A stretch of DNA of 18,998 nucleotides from UBA2287 sp037442025 (GCA_037442025.1 JBBIRB010000049.1:1-18998); one strand, 5' to 3'; positions 6,878-14,936 are shown, numbered from the stretch's first letter. Notes: generated by a model not told the origin, from the sequence alone. Program-made: numbers and translations.

Positions 6878-6902
6878 CCGAAGTCCGAAGTCGGAAGTCG
6901 GA
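6875..6902. repeat. 7-bp tandem repeat with internal inversion
   Basis: Four 7-base units: AGTCCGA twice (6875-6888), then AGTCGGA twice (6889-6902). TCCGA and TCGGA are reverse complements, so the two halves can pair as a small stem. This AGTCCGA/AGTCGGA microsatellite is familiar in Bacteroidota intergenic DNA. Confidence 0.75.
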
Positions 6903-6928
6903 AGACAAAGCAAAAAGTAACGCTTAAA

Positions 6929-6999
6929 GAACAATGAGCAACGGAACATTTGAACAATAGATCAACCGAACATCTGAACATTTGAACATTTGAACAAAT
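6929..6999. repeat. Degenerate 8-bp GAACATTT tandem array
   Basis: From 6944 the sequence keeps a strict 8-base register: GAACATTT, GAACAATA, GATCAACC, GAACATCT, GAACATTT, GAACATTT, GAACAAAT (to 6999). Degraded units precede it from 6929. That is seven clear units plus about two weak ones. Confidence 0.75.
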
Positions 7000-7021
7000 A
7001 AAGCTGACTACTAACAGAGAA

Positions 7022-7176
7022 CTGACCCTTTGACAAACTCAGGGCACGCAACCGACAACCGAGAACCGACCCTTCGGGAGCCTCAGGGCACGCAACCGAG
7101 AGCCGACCCTTCGGGAGCCTCAGGGCAAGCAACTGAGAACCGACCCTTCGGGAGCCTCAGGGCAAGCAACCGAGAA
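7022..7176. repeat. 37-bp tandem array (4 units) with REP-like cores
   Basis: Three near-identical 37-base units (7066-7102, 7103-7139, 7140-7176) follow a diverged 44-base first unit (7022-7065); CTGA at 7177 begins a fifth. Each unit carries CCCTTCGGGAGCCTCAGGG, whose CCCT/AGGG ends pair. The first unit has CCCTTTGACAAACTCAGGG instead, close to the widespread CCCTTCGACAAGCTCAGGG extragenic palindrome. Units touch directly without spacers, so this is not a CRISPR. The unit length is not a multiple of three, so it is not a repeat protein. Confidence 0.85.
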
Positions 7177-7204
7177 CTGATGTTTAACATTAATGCATAT
7201 TGCA

Positions 7205-7888
7205 ATGAAAACAATTGAAGTTAATAACCTAAGCAAAATATACAGGCAGGATCATATTGAAGTGCCTGCAGTTAACAACGTATCCTTATCGTTCGAGAAG
7301 GGCGAATTTACAGCTCTGGTTGGACCGTCGGGTTCGGGAAAAACTACCATGCTCAACCTTCTGGGCGGCCTCGACCAACCCACTTCGGGCGAAGTAATAG
7401 TTGATGGTGTTCGAATCGATAATCTGAAGTCGGGTCAACTAACGAATTTTCGCTTAAACAATATTGGTTTTGTTTTCCAATCGTACAACCTCATTCCGGT
7501 GCTCACAGCCATGGAGAATACCGAGTTTATTATGAGTTTACTAAAGTGGCCCAAAGAGAAAAGGGAGCAGCGCGCAACCAATTTATTAAAAGCAGTAGGA
7601 TTGGCCGATAAGTTGAAGAGCCGACCCTCACAAATGTCGGGTGGACAGCAGCAAAGGGTTGCCGTGGCAAGGGCACTGGCATCGCGTCCCAAGTTTATTT
7701 TAGCCGATGAACCAACCGCCAACCTCGATTCTAAATCAACCGAAAACCTTCTCGATATTATGGAGCAATTGAATAGGGAGGAGGATATAACCTTTATTTT
7801 CTCAACCCACGACCAACGTGTAATTAATAAAGCTCGCAGGGTTGTTGTACTCGAAGATGGCCAAGTGGTAAGCGATGAAAAGAAGTGA
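7205..7888 (+). CDS. ABC transporter ATPase, LolD/MacB type
   Basis: A 227-residue ATPase from the preferred ATG at 7205. An in-frame ATG at 7193 would add MHIA; MKTIEVNNLSK is the more usual beginning. Using numbering from 7193: Walker A GPSGSGKTT (44-52), Q-loop Q96 in FVFQSYNLIP, signature MSGGQQQR (148-155, first residue Met where Leu is usual), Walker B FILADEPT (168-175), D-loop NLDS and H-loop H206. The FQSYNLIPVLTAMEN stretch is typical of the LolD/MacB/FtsE group. It is full length for a stand-alone subunit and should energise the two upstream permeases, despite the unusual repeat-filled gap before it. The outer-membrane barrel gene follows after 31 bases. Confidence 0.93.
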   Translation: MKTIEVNNLSKIYRQDHIEVPAVNNVSLSFEKGEFTALVGPSGSGKTTMLNLLGGLDQPTSGEVIVDGVRIDNLKSGQLTNFRLNNIGFVFQSYNLIPVLTAMENTEFIMSLLKWPKEKREQRATNLLKAVGLADKLKSRPSQMSGGQQQRVAVARALASRPKFILADEPTANLDSKSTENLLDIMEQLNREEDITFIFSTHDQRVINKARRVVVLEDGQVVSDEKK

Positions 7889-7919
7889 TAAATTATCAAA
7901 CAAATAAAAAAGTACAAAT

Positions 7920-9095
7920 ATGGGTAAGTTGCATCTAAGGATAGTAGCACTAGGAGTGCTTTTCTTTTCCATAGCAACAAATATTTCTAACGCCCAAGAA
8001 CTAAAAAAATACGAAATTGGGGGTTATCTAAAAGACCTGCAAACTGTTTTTATTCCTTCGCCCGATTCGTTGCCCTGGTTTAGCGACAATACGCTCGAAA
8101 ACCGCCTGCGGTTTAAGTACTTTCCTGTAGAATGGATTACTGTAAATGCCGAAGCTCGCTCACGATTTATGTTTGGCGATTTTGTTCGGTTTGTACCCGG
8201 TTACCGTCAGAGCAATGAAAAGCATATGGGAAGTGTCGACCTCGCGTGGTCGGCTAGCGGTCGTAATTCGTATCTGTTCCATACCGAATTGGACCGATTG
8301 AATATTGATATCAATTTGGGGAAATGGCAGCTAATTGCCGGTAGGCAAAGGGTGAATTGGGGGCAAAATCTGGTTTGGAATCCCAACGACCTGGTTAATA
8401 CCTATAACTATTTCAACTTTGAGTACGAGGAGCGTCCTGGAACCGATGCTTTTATCATTAAGTATCATCCAAACTTTTCGAGTGTGGCCGAGGCCATTTA
8501 TGTTTATCACGAAAAATCCGATAGCCTTTCGGCTGCTGCACTTGTTCGGATTAACCGCTGGGGATACGACTTTCAGTTTTTGGGAGGCATTATTCAAACC
8601 GATTGGGCCCTGGGAACCGGGTGGAGCGGCAGCATAGGCCGAACTTCGTTTCGAGGCGAGGCAACGTGGCTGGCACCCCGTATCGATAAGGGTCAGAAGC
8701 ATTCTGTTATTGCTGCCATTTCGGGCGATTACACATTTGGTACGTACAATAATTTTGTTCACTTTGGGATGCTTTTCAACTCTGCAGGGAAAACCGAAAA
8801 TGCAGGTGGAGTAGCCCTTTTTACTCAGGAACAGTTGAACCCACGAAGTTTGAGCAGAGGAAAAGTAAACCTTTTTGGCCAGTATTCAACACAGCCCACG
8901 CCTTTAACAACGGTTGGCCTTTCGGCCATTGTAAACCCTTACGATGCTTCGGCATTCATTAGCCCCACTGCAACCCTTTCGGTTTCCAATAACTTCGACT
9001 TTACGGTTGTGCTAATCCTTTTTACTGGTGCCAACGGCACCGAGTATGGTGGTGTAGGCCAAATGGGCTACCTAAAGTTTAAGTACAGTTTTTAA
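7920..9095 (+). CDS. Outer-membrane beta-barrel protein of the ABC operon
   Basis: A 391-residue protein with a signal peptide of 25 residues (cleavage SNA|QE), alternating amphipathic strands and a C-terminal aromatic (YLKFKYSF), as outer-membrane barrels have. GRQRVNWGQNLVWNPNDL (141-158) and YEERPGTDA (169-177) recall a family of barrels related to DUF1302. From memory, DUF1302 proteins occur in proteobacteria next to a LolA-fold DUF1329 protein and an RND/MMPL pump. At 391 residues it is shorter than the usual DUF1302 protein, so membership is tentative. Being last in an operon with a LolA-like carrier and an ABC transporter, it is a plausible outer-membrane receiver or exit port for the same substrate. 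It converges on the gene at 9110-10780 with only 14 bases between stops and no clear hairpin terminator. Confidence 0.8.
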   Translation: MGKLHLRIVALGVLFFSIATNISNAQELKKYEIGGYLKDLQTVFIPSPDSLPWFSDNTLENRLRFKYFPVEWITVNAEARSRFMFGDFVRFVPGYRQSNEKHMGSVDLAWSASGRNSYLFHTELDRLNIDINLGKWQLIAGRQRVNWGQNLVWNPNDLVNTYNYFNFEYEERPGTDAFIIKYHPNFSSVAEAIYVYHEKSDSLSAAALVRINRWGYDFQFLGGIIQTDWALGTGWSGSIGRTSFRGEATWLAPRIDKGQKHSVIAAISGDYTFGTYNNFVHFGMLFNSAGKTENAGGVALFTQEQLNPRSLSRGKVNLFGQYSTQPTPLTTVGLSAIVNPYDASAFISPTATLSVSNNFDFTVVLILFTGANGTEYGGVGQMGYLKFKYSF

Positions 9096-9109
9096 AAAAA
9101 CCAGAAACA

Positions 9110-10780
9110 CTATCTTTTTACAATCATTCGTCTTTGAGTCTCAGAATGGTTTCTCACAATAACCGTATAAATACCTGCAGGTAGTTTCGAAAGGTCAACC
9201 TCAAACTGGTTTGTCGATTTATCTGCTTTCTGCAAGTTATAAACCACTGTTCCCGTTATGCTAATAATTTTAAGGGTGAAACCCTGCTGCCAGCTGCTTG
9301 GCAGTTCAATGGTGCATTTCCCGCTGGTGGGGTTGGGATAAATTTCAAACTTCGAGTGGTTTAGTTCGCCAACCGTAGTTGCTGGTGAAACATTCAAAAC
9401 TCCGGTATGATTAGCTTGTTTTGTAGTGTTTGATGCAGTAAAACTGACTGAGAATTCGCCAACAGTTGAGAAGCTATGGCTCGGGTGCTGTTCCATCGAA
9501 ACGTTACCATCGCCAAAATCCCAGAAAAATGCATATGCATTCTGCGTTTGCGAAGTGAATTGTATTGGCTCATTTACTGCTGGTGCCAAAGGCGCAATGG
9601 TGAACGAGGCAGACACATCGGCTGTATCGGCAATCATAATAGGAATAGTAATTTCGGCAATGGGTGGTGTTACGCAAACTTCGTTTCGGGCAGTAAGTTT
9701 CACTTGGTAGTTTCCTCCCCTTGTGTAACGGTGCTTTGGATTTTTATTCGTTGAAAAGTTCTGATTTCCACTTAATGGATCGCCAAAATCCCATTGGTAG
9801 TGTGTACTGTTTTGCGAAAGATTTACAAAGCTAACATCAACATACCCAAGCGATGCATCGATAGTAGGAAGTAAGGGGTAGGTGGCAAATGCCAAACGGG
9901 GTTGAAGGCACCGAACCGAATCGATGAAACTGACCGAAGCGAAAACCAAACCCGCTTCGGTTTCAGTGCCAACGGCAGTCAAAACAGGTTGTCCGTGGCT
10001 GGGCGACCACCATTGCATTTGGATCTCCGTGGTTGGTATCCGCATGGTGTCTCCCTCGTAAATGAGCGAGTCAATGCGCTCAGTTCGGGTTTGCAAGCGA
10101 ATGGTTTGTGAAAAAGTTCCATAAGGGGTTTGCAGGGCGCCCCATCCATCAATTCGGTTTACCCTTTTTTGCCAACGTTTGGCAATAAGGTTGTAACCCA
10201 AAGTATTGAAGTTGGCGTTGAAACCCGAAACCGATGAGTCCTTGCTGCCATAAGTCAAGGGAAGTTTCATCAGCACATCGCTGCTCGAATACTTTACGGT
10301 AATGGGAACACTGTTGCCATCTAGTTTAATCTTCACTCCAATCATGGTGGCTTCAACCTTGGTAGAAGATGTTTTCAAAAACTCTGAGTAGTTTTCAAGT
10401 TCAGCCTCTACGAGAAATATGCCTTCGTTTTGCGATTTAACCAAATTTGACAGGCTATTCCATTGGGACAAGCAACTAAAATAATTGCCGCCATTGGCAA
10501 AGCAAGAAGCCAGAAAACTAAGAAGGTAACCGGAGTTGTCGCGCGAAACGAATTGGTAGTTGCGCTGGGTAGTTATCTCCAAATCGGAATAGTCCCAAGT
10601 GTAATTTTCGCCTGTTTGGGCGAAGTTATGGTTGACCAGAGTAGGCTCAGTGCCAACACTAATTATGTATGCACTATCAGCCTTTGCGTAGTTGGAGATG
10701 GTATATAAGGGCTGAGCCTCAGTTAATTGGCTTATAATGGCCATGACCATTAATAATGGTAACGATTTTAGTTTATTCAT
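9110..10780 (-). CDS. Secreted PKD-domain protein with T9SS type A sorting tail
   Basis: A 556-residue exported protein. A signal peptide of about 22 residues (TEA|QP) precedes an N-terminal domain (about 23-300) that I do not recognise. Then come PKD domain 1 (about 305-367, YQWDFGD at 328-334), PKD domain 2 (about 390-460, FFWDFGDG at 418-425) and a C-terminal T9SS type A domain (478-556: FEIYPNPTSG, GIYTVIVRN, MIVKR). The tail directs transport through the type IX system and anchoring at or release from the cell surface. PKD domains usually serve as spacers or binding modules. No catalytic motif is visible. The gene begins 3 bases after the stop of the upstream barrel gene, so the two are almost certainly co-transcribed and may act together at the surface. 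Confidence 0.88.
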   Translation of the reverse strand: MNKLKSLPLLMVMAIISQLTEAQPLYTISNYAKADSAYIISVGTEPTLVNHNFAQTGENYTWDYSDLEITTQRNYQFVSRDNSGYLLSFLASCFANGGNYFSCLSQWNSLSNLVKSQNEGIFLVEAELENYSEFLKTSSTKVEATMIGVKIKLDGNSVPITVKYSSSDVLMKLPLTYGSKDSSVSGFNANFNTLGYNLIAKRWQKRVNRIDGWGALQTPYGTFSQTIRLQTRTERIDSLIYEGDTMRIPTTEIQMQWWSPSHGQPVLTAVGTETEAGLVFASVSFIDSVRCLQPRLAFATYPLLPTIDASLGYVDVSFVNLSQNSTHYQWDFGDPLSGNQNFSTNKNPKHRYTRGGNYQVKLTARNEVCVTPPIAEITIPIMIADTADVSASFTIAPLAPAVNEPIQFTSQTQNAYAFFWDFGDGNVSMEQHPSHSFSTVGEFSVSFTASNTTKQANHTGVLNVSPATTVGELNHSKFEIYPNPTSGKCTIELPSSWQQGFTLKIISITGTVVYNLQKADKSTNQFEVDLSKLPAGIYTVIVRNHSETQRRMIVKR

Positions 10781-10783
10781 GTT

Positions 10784-11710
10784 TTATTCGTTAGTTAGTA
10801 TAAGAAGATTGAACGAATACTGAACACCCAATGCAAAGGTATAGTAATGAATATCTTTAATCCCTTTAGTGATGCAAAACTTGTATTCGAATTTATTTAT
10901 GGCAAACTCGCCTGTTAATCGTAATTGTGCTGGCCTGTCGCCAATGTTAAGGTAACCATGGTAACCCGATGCTTCGAGTTGTACCCCGTAATTTTTATAG
11001 GAAATACTAGTGCCAATACCCCAAAGAATGGCATCATTCTGAATGTTGCGGGTGATTTGCCAAACATAAAGTCCGCCCATACCATAGGACCGAATATTCC
11101 AATGGTCGGTATTGAAAATATTTTTTCCGAACGAAAGGTCGAAGTGGTAACCGGGTAAGTCGGTATAGCGGGCATTCTCAATATCGGAACCCGAGGCAAT
11201 TCGAAGGTTTACTCGAAGAAGTATGTCGGGCCATTGGGAGCTCTGCAGGAGCGAAATGTAGGTTGAAAAATTCAAATCGCCTGTTGCAAAACCTTCAACG
11301 TTTCTGAAGCGCGCAGCCCTTTCGTCGCGAAGAACAGTATCGGTCATATACCTTTCGGCATAAATATGTAAAACCTCAACGCCAACCCGGCCGTTAGAAA
11401 AGGGCCAAAACAATCTGTAGCTTCCGTCGAGTGTTCTTTCTCCCTTTTGAACCTGCTGTTTTATCTGGCTTTCAACTTCAATTTGGTTTGGTAACCCCCC
11501 CTGAGGTAGTGAGGGTATTGGTAGAGCATTGGGCCCAAAGTAACCGGGTGAGTAAGTCATGTAGTCAGTCCAATGGGTGTATCCATCCCAATTGTGCTTG
11601 GCATTCCACCAGCTGAAGTCGATGTTCGATTGTGCAAAAATTGGGGTACGACAAATTAAAATAAGTCCGATAAAAGCTAGATTTAATTTATAAAGTATAG
11701 ATCTAAGCAT
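10784..11710 (-). CDS. Outer-membrane beta-barrel protein, unknown function
   Basis: A 308-residue protein with a signal peptide of about 26 residues (IFA|QS). The rest is rich in aromatic, alternating strands that suggest a barrel (FSWWNAKHNWDGYTHWTDY near the N-terminus; GVQYSFNLLIL near the end). I do not recognise the family and give no function. It is the first gene of a two-gene minus-strand operon with the T9SS-tail protein. A -7-like TACCTTTC on the minus strand (11756-11763) is one mismatch from consensus but lacks a matching -33 box, so I do not list it as a promoter. Confidence 0.75.
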   Translation of the reverse strand: MLRSILYKLNLAFIGLILICRTPIFAQSNIDFSWWNAKHNWDGYTHWTDYMTYSPGYFGPNALPIPSLPQGGLPNQIEVESQIKQQVQKGERTLDGSYRLFWPFSNGRVGVEVLHIYAERYMTDTVLRDERAARFRNVEGFATGDLNFSTYISLLQSSQWPDILLRVNLRIASGSDIENARYTDLPGYHFDLSFGKNIFNTDHWNIRSYGMGGLYVWQITRNIQNDAILWGIGTSISYKNYGVQLEASGYHGYLNIGDRPAQLRLTGEFAINKFEYKFCITKGIKDIHYYTFALGVQYSFNLLILTNE

Positions 11711-12020
11711 GATACAGAGTTACCATTGGCCTTTATAGCCGGTTGTTTTATATCCGAAAGGTAAGCCATTTATTTCACAACTACTTATAAAACCAATGCA
11801 CAAGTAATAAATCTGCAATATTTTGTTTAATGTTTTGATATTTAGAGAAATGTTGTTTTTGTTGGGCATTAAAGAGGAATGAAAAGATATTAACACCCAG
11901 GCAAAATAATCAACACCAGCCAACATTTTAGCCTGCATGCTTGCTTCATATTGTTTTTTTTTAATTAATATTGTGTCAAATTAAGTGAATAGCATAAATG
12001 CATTTAAATATTAGGACCCA
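11711..12020. other. Divergent intergenic region
   Basis: About 310 AT-rich bases between the minus-strand barrel gene and the plus-strand gene at 12021. It must carry both promoters. TAATATTG (11966-11973) is one mismatch from TAnnTTTG and is a weak candidate -7 element for the plus strand. TAAATGCATTTA (11995-12006) is a perfect 12-bp palindrome ending 14 bases before the ATG. A 72-codon frame on the minus strand (11720-11938) looks spurious. Confidence 0.45.
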
Positions 12021-13394
12021 ATGATTAGGTCGTTAGTTCTCTTGATTAACATGGTGGTAATGCTCTTTCTCAATATTTTTACCGGAGAAGAGGTTTCACT
12101 TAACATGAGGGTTCCCACAGAAGTTAGCGCCGGTTCCGAGTTCGATGTGGTTGTTACATTGAAAAAGGGTGAGTTTGAAAGTTTTGCACGTTATCTTCAG
12201 GAATTACCCCGTGGTCTTTCAGCCCAACTTATTGAAGCTAGTAATGCCAGTTTCACTTTTGAAGATCAGAAGGTAAAATTCATTTGGCTCAGACTTCCAG
12301 TTGAAAATGAATTTAAAATATCCTATCGCATTCGAATCGATGAAAGGCTCAAGGGCCGCTTTAATTTGAAAGGAGAATTTTCATATATCGATAAGAATGA
12401 TCGTAAGTATTCCGAAACAAAGGTTGACAACATTACTATTTTACCTTCGTCGCGCATCGACCCGAATCTTATTGTCGATATTTCCGAGTTCCAAAAAACC
12501 ATACCCGCTCAAGCTCCCGTTTCACTTTTGGCTAGTAACGTAAAGGTTGCCCGTCAAACTCCTTTCTTTACAGGTGAAAACAACGACATGGCCGTTCGAA
12601 TATTGGTTAGCAAGGGAAATACCGAAAAGTTTGCTAAAATAGAGGAAGATATACCGCGAGGTTATCGGGCTGAGGCGCTTCAAACCCGCGATGCCATTTT
12701 TACATTTAAGGACAATAAAGCCAAGTTTCTTTGGATGAATTTGCCAACCGACCAGCGCTTTACAGTTGCCTATAAACTTTCACCTGAGGATGGTACAGGC
12801 CAAACTGAATTGAAAATTAAAGGAACTTTTTCGTTTATAGTAAACGAAATTACCAAGGTAATTGAAATTGTGCAGCGCGATGCCGATTTTACTAATTTGG
12901 ATGCCCGCTACCTCGAGAGCATTTTGGCAACTATTCCATCCAGTGAAATATCGCCTGTTGTGTCTACTAGCACCCCAACAAGCGCATCTTTCACTGGTGC
13001 CGATGGGGGAAAAGAGTTTGAAGTAAAGTACCAGAAAATTGAGGATAAACCTCGCACAACTGGTCGAGTTGTTGAACTCGATAGGCAGTATATGCTCGAA
13101 CCCGAAGAGGGAGTATACTATCGTGTGCAAATTGCCGCTGGTCACCGCTTGGTCGATATAAAAAGGTACTTCAGAAAGTACAAAATTACCGAAGACATCC
13201 GAACCGAGAAACACGAGGGTTGGTATAAGTATTCTATTGGATCGTTTGCAGAATACGTAGCGGCTCGAGACTATAGAGTGAAAATTTGGAACACTACTCC
13301 AATCGACGATGCCTTTGTGGCTGCTTACAATAACGGTACCCGAATTACAGTTCAGGAAGCCCTTATGATAACCAACCAGAAATGGTATAAGTAG
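12021..13394 (+). CDS. Envelope protein: duplicated beta-domain plus SPOR-like C-terminus
   Basis: A 457-residue exported or membrane-anchored protein. A hydrophobic N-terminus (about 3-21) is followed by two copies of one domain. Copy 1 (about 29-140) has ELPRGLSAQ, ASFTFEDQKVKFIWLRLP and LKGEFSYI. Copy 2 (about 187-283) has DIPRGYRAE, AIFTFKDNKAKFLWMNLP and IKGTFSFI at matching positions. A Ser/Thr/Pro-rich linker (about 306-328) leads to a SPOR-like domain (about 366-447: YYRVQIAAG, GWYKYSIGSFAEYVAARDYR, AFVAAYNNGTRITVQEAL). SPOR domains bind denuded peptidoglycan glycans, but many Bacteroidota SPOR-like domains are untested. I do not recognise the repeated domain; it looks like an immunoglobulin-type beta-sandwich. 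The next gene starts 18 bases downstream, so the two form an operon. Confidence 0.8.
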   Translation: MIRSLVLLINMVVMLFLNIFTGEEVSLNMRVPTEVSAGSEFDVVVTLKKGEFESFARYLQELPRGLSAQLIEASNASFTFEDQKVKFIWLRLPVENEFKISYRIRIDERLKGRFNLKGEFSYIDKNDRKYSETKVDNITILPSSRIDPNLIVDISEFQKTIPAQAPVSLLASNVKVARQTPFFTGENNDMAVRILVSKGNTEKFAKIEEDIPRGYRAEALQTRDAIFTFKDNKAKFLWMNLPTDQRFTVAYKLSPEDGTGQTELKIKGTFSFIVNEITKVIEIVQRDADFTNLDARYLESILATIPSSEISPVVSTSTPTSASFTGADGGKEFEVKYQKIEDKPRTTGRVVELDRQYMLEPEEGVYYRVQIAAGHRLVDIKRYFRKYKITEDIRTEKHEGWYKYSIGSFAEYVAARDYRVKIWNTTPIDDAFVAAYNNGTRITVQEALMITNQKWYK

Positions 13395-13412
13395 CACGTT
13401 AAACCACATGCC

Positions 13413-14897
13413 ATGACCTGTTGCCAACCCCAAATATCATTTCTGAACAAACTGGCTTTTTTAGTATTTGCAGTGCTTCTTTTCCCTACGGTTGCTTTAG
13501 CACAAACCGACGATGAGGACTTTTGGTTAGGTAAACTTCAAAGTGAGGTAGAGGTTGTTGACCCTGTATACATGCCCGTTATGTCGCTGGGTGCTGGTGT
13601 TATTCACTTTCTGGGCGATGTTCGGAATCCCGGAAACAACCCCTTGCAGGGTCAGTTTGGCTATAAACTTAATATATCCTCGTTCTTTGGCAAGAACTAC
13701 TTCTTTAAAATAAACTTTTTTGGAATGCTGGGTAACCTTCAGGGTCACGATTTTGCAATATCTCGAGCATTCCAGCAGAATCCTGCACTTCTTCCCTTAG
13801 ATAATTTTGGAAACCCTATTTACCATAATTCCTCATTCAGTTCGCAAATTGTTCAGTTGGGGCTAACTACCGAATACTCTTTCGGGCATTTTTTAGAGAA
13901 AAATAAGCGAACAAAAAAGTTTAAACCATACATATCGGTGGGCGCTTCGGTTCTTATTACTAACCCCAAAGGCAATTATCTCGATGGAAATTCAACCGAT
14001 CAGTTTTACCACTTCTGGAGCGATGGAACCATACGGAATCTAGCAGAAACCGACCCGAATGCATGGAATAGCAACATTATAAAAATGGATAAGGAGTACG
14101 AAACCGACCTTCTGAAAGCCAATGTGCACGATCAGGGGAAGTTTAGTACCACCACTCCTGTAATTCCCATCGAATTGGGTTTCGATTTTTATCTTTCGTA
14201 CCGAGTAAACCTTAGGGTATCGAGCACTTTAAACTATGCCTTTTCTAATAAACTCGATAATTACGATAAGAAAACAGCCGAACGCTATGGGCTTAAGGGT
14301 TCCAATATGGGCGATATGTTTTTGTTTACAAGCGTTTCTATGCATTTCGACCTGTTTTCCGATCCCAATGTTCTTCGGGTTGAGCAAATGTTTGCCGAAA
14401 TTGACTACGATTACGAAGTTTTCTTTGCCGATGAGGATAACGATATGGTTTGGGATATTTGGGACCAATGCCCAGGAACCCCCTTTGGCGTTCCCGTGGA
14501 TACTGCCCAAAACTCCATTAACAGAGGTTGCCCGTTCGATACCGATGGTGATGGAGTGCCCGATTACATCGATGAGCAATCCAATACCGCCTCTGGTTCT
14601 ATTGTCGATAATCAAGGAGTGGCTCTTACTGCCGAACGTTTGGTTAGTATGTTCGAGAAGCCAACCGCTGTCAGTCGCGATGCAATAAAAGTTATTCCTG
14701 TTGCTCCCATTTGGACACGCAGTATCACATTCACCCCGGGTGAAATTCCTCGCAAATTCCGAAAGGTCGATTTAGATGGGGATGGGTACATTTCGTTCCA
14801 AGAGCTGCTGAAAGCGGTTGAAGCATTTTTCGATCAGAAACTCGACCTTTCACTCGAAGATATGTACGAACTGAACAACTACTTCTTTACACAGTAA
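13413..14897 (+). CDS. Outer-membrane barrel protein with TSP3-like and EF-hand calcium motifs
   Basis: A 494-residue protein with a signal peptide of about 30 residues (VALA|QT). Residues about 50-320 look like an OmpA-type barrel (SLGAGVIHFLG, KPYISVGASVLI, NLRVSSTLNYAFSNKL, LFTSVSMHFDLF). Next is a TSP3-like calcium segment: DEDNDMVWDIWDQC (340-353) and CPFDTDGDGVPDYID (373-387), with C353 and C373 as a possible disulfide. In OmpA-family proteins such a segment leads to a peptidoglycan-binding OmpA domain. Here it leads instead to a linker and one EF-hand, with loop DLDGDGYISFQE (453-464) followed by helix LLKAVEAFF. The function is unknown; periplasmic Ca2+ binding is a safe inference from the motifs. 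It is paired with the SPOR-like protein upstream and followed by a good terminator. Confidence 0.82.
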   Translation: MTCCQPQISFLNKLAFLVFAVLLFPTVALAQTDDEDFWLGKLQSEVEVVDPVYMPVMSLGAGVIHFLGDVRNPGNNPLQGQFGYKLNISSFFGKNYFFKINFFGMLGNLQGHDFAISRAFQQNPALLPLDNFGNPIYHNSSFSSQIVQLGLTTEYSFGHFLEKNKRTKKFKPYISVGASVLITNPKGNYLDGNSTDQFYHFWSDGTIRNLAETDPNAWNSNIIKMDKEYETDLLKANVHDQGKFSTTTPVIPIELGFDFYLSYRVNLRVSSTLNYAFSNKLDNYDKKTAERYGLKGSNMGDMFLFTSVSMHFDLFSDPNVLRVEQMFAEIDYDYEVFFADEDNDMVWDIWDQCPGTPFGVPVDTAQNSINRGCPFDTDGDGVPDYIDEQSNTASGSIVDNQGVALTAERLVSMFEKPTAVSRDAIKVIPVAPIWTRSITFTPGEIPRKFRKVDLDGDGYISFQELLKAVEAFFDQKLDLSLEDMYELNNYFFTQ

Positions 14898-14936
14898 ACG
14901 ACCCTTGCAATAACCTAAAAATACCTGCAAAACCAG

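Larger units (their letters stand above)
6851..7204. other. Repeat-filled spacer inside the ABC operon
   Basis: This 354-base interval separates the second permease from its ATPase, whereas all other gaps in the operon are 15-31 bases. Nearly all of it is the four tandem arrays listed individually. No convincing promoter for the ATPase gene is visible. Only the last part (about 7177-7204) is non-repetitive leader. Confidence 0.7.

Noticed and set aside
6875..7176. Frameshift or pseudogene remnant between permease and ATPase
   Set aside because: Both flanking genes are complete with all expected domains, and the interval is explained by tandem repeats.
7022..7182. CRISPR array
   Set aside because: The 37-bp units touch each other with no unique spacers, and no cas gene is present.
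7030..7218. 62-codon open frame over the repeat array
   Set aside because: It exists only because the 37-bp repeats lack stops; the unit is not a multiple of three, so successive units are read in different frames and give low-complexity peptide.
8331..8762. 143-codon minus-strand frame inside the outer-membrane barrel gene
   Set aside because: Antisense shadow; the plus-strand frame has a signal peptide, barrel features and operon context.
11720..11938. 72-codon minus-strand open frame upstream of the barrel gene
   Set aside because: No recognisable domain, AT-rich composition unlike neighbouring genes, and it occupies the region where the promoter of 10784-11710 must lie.
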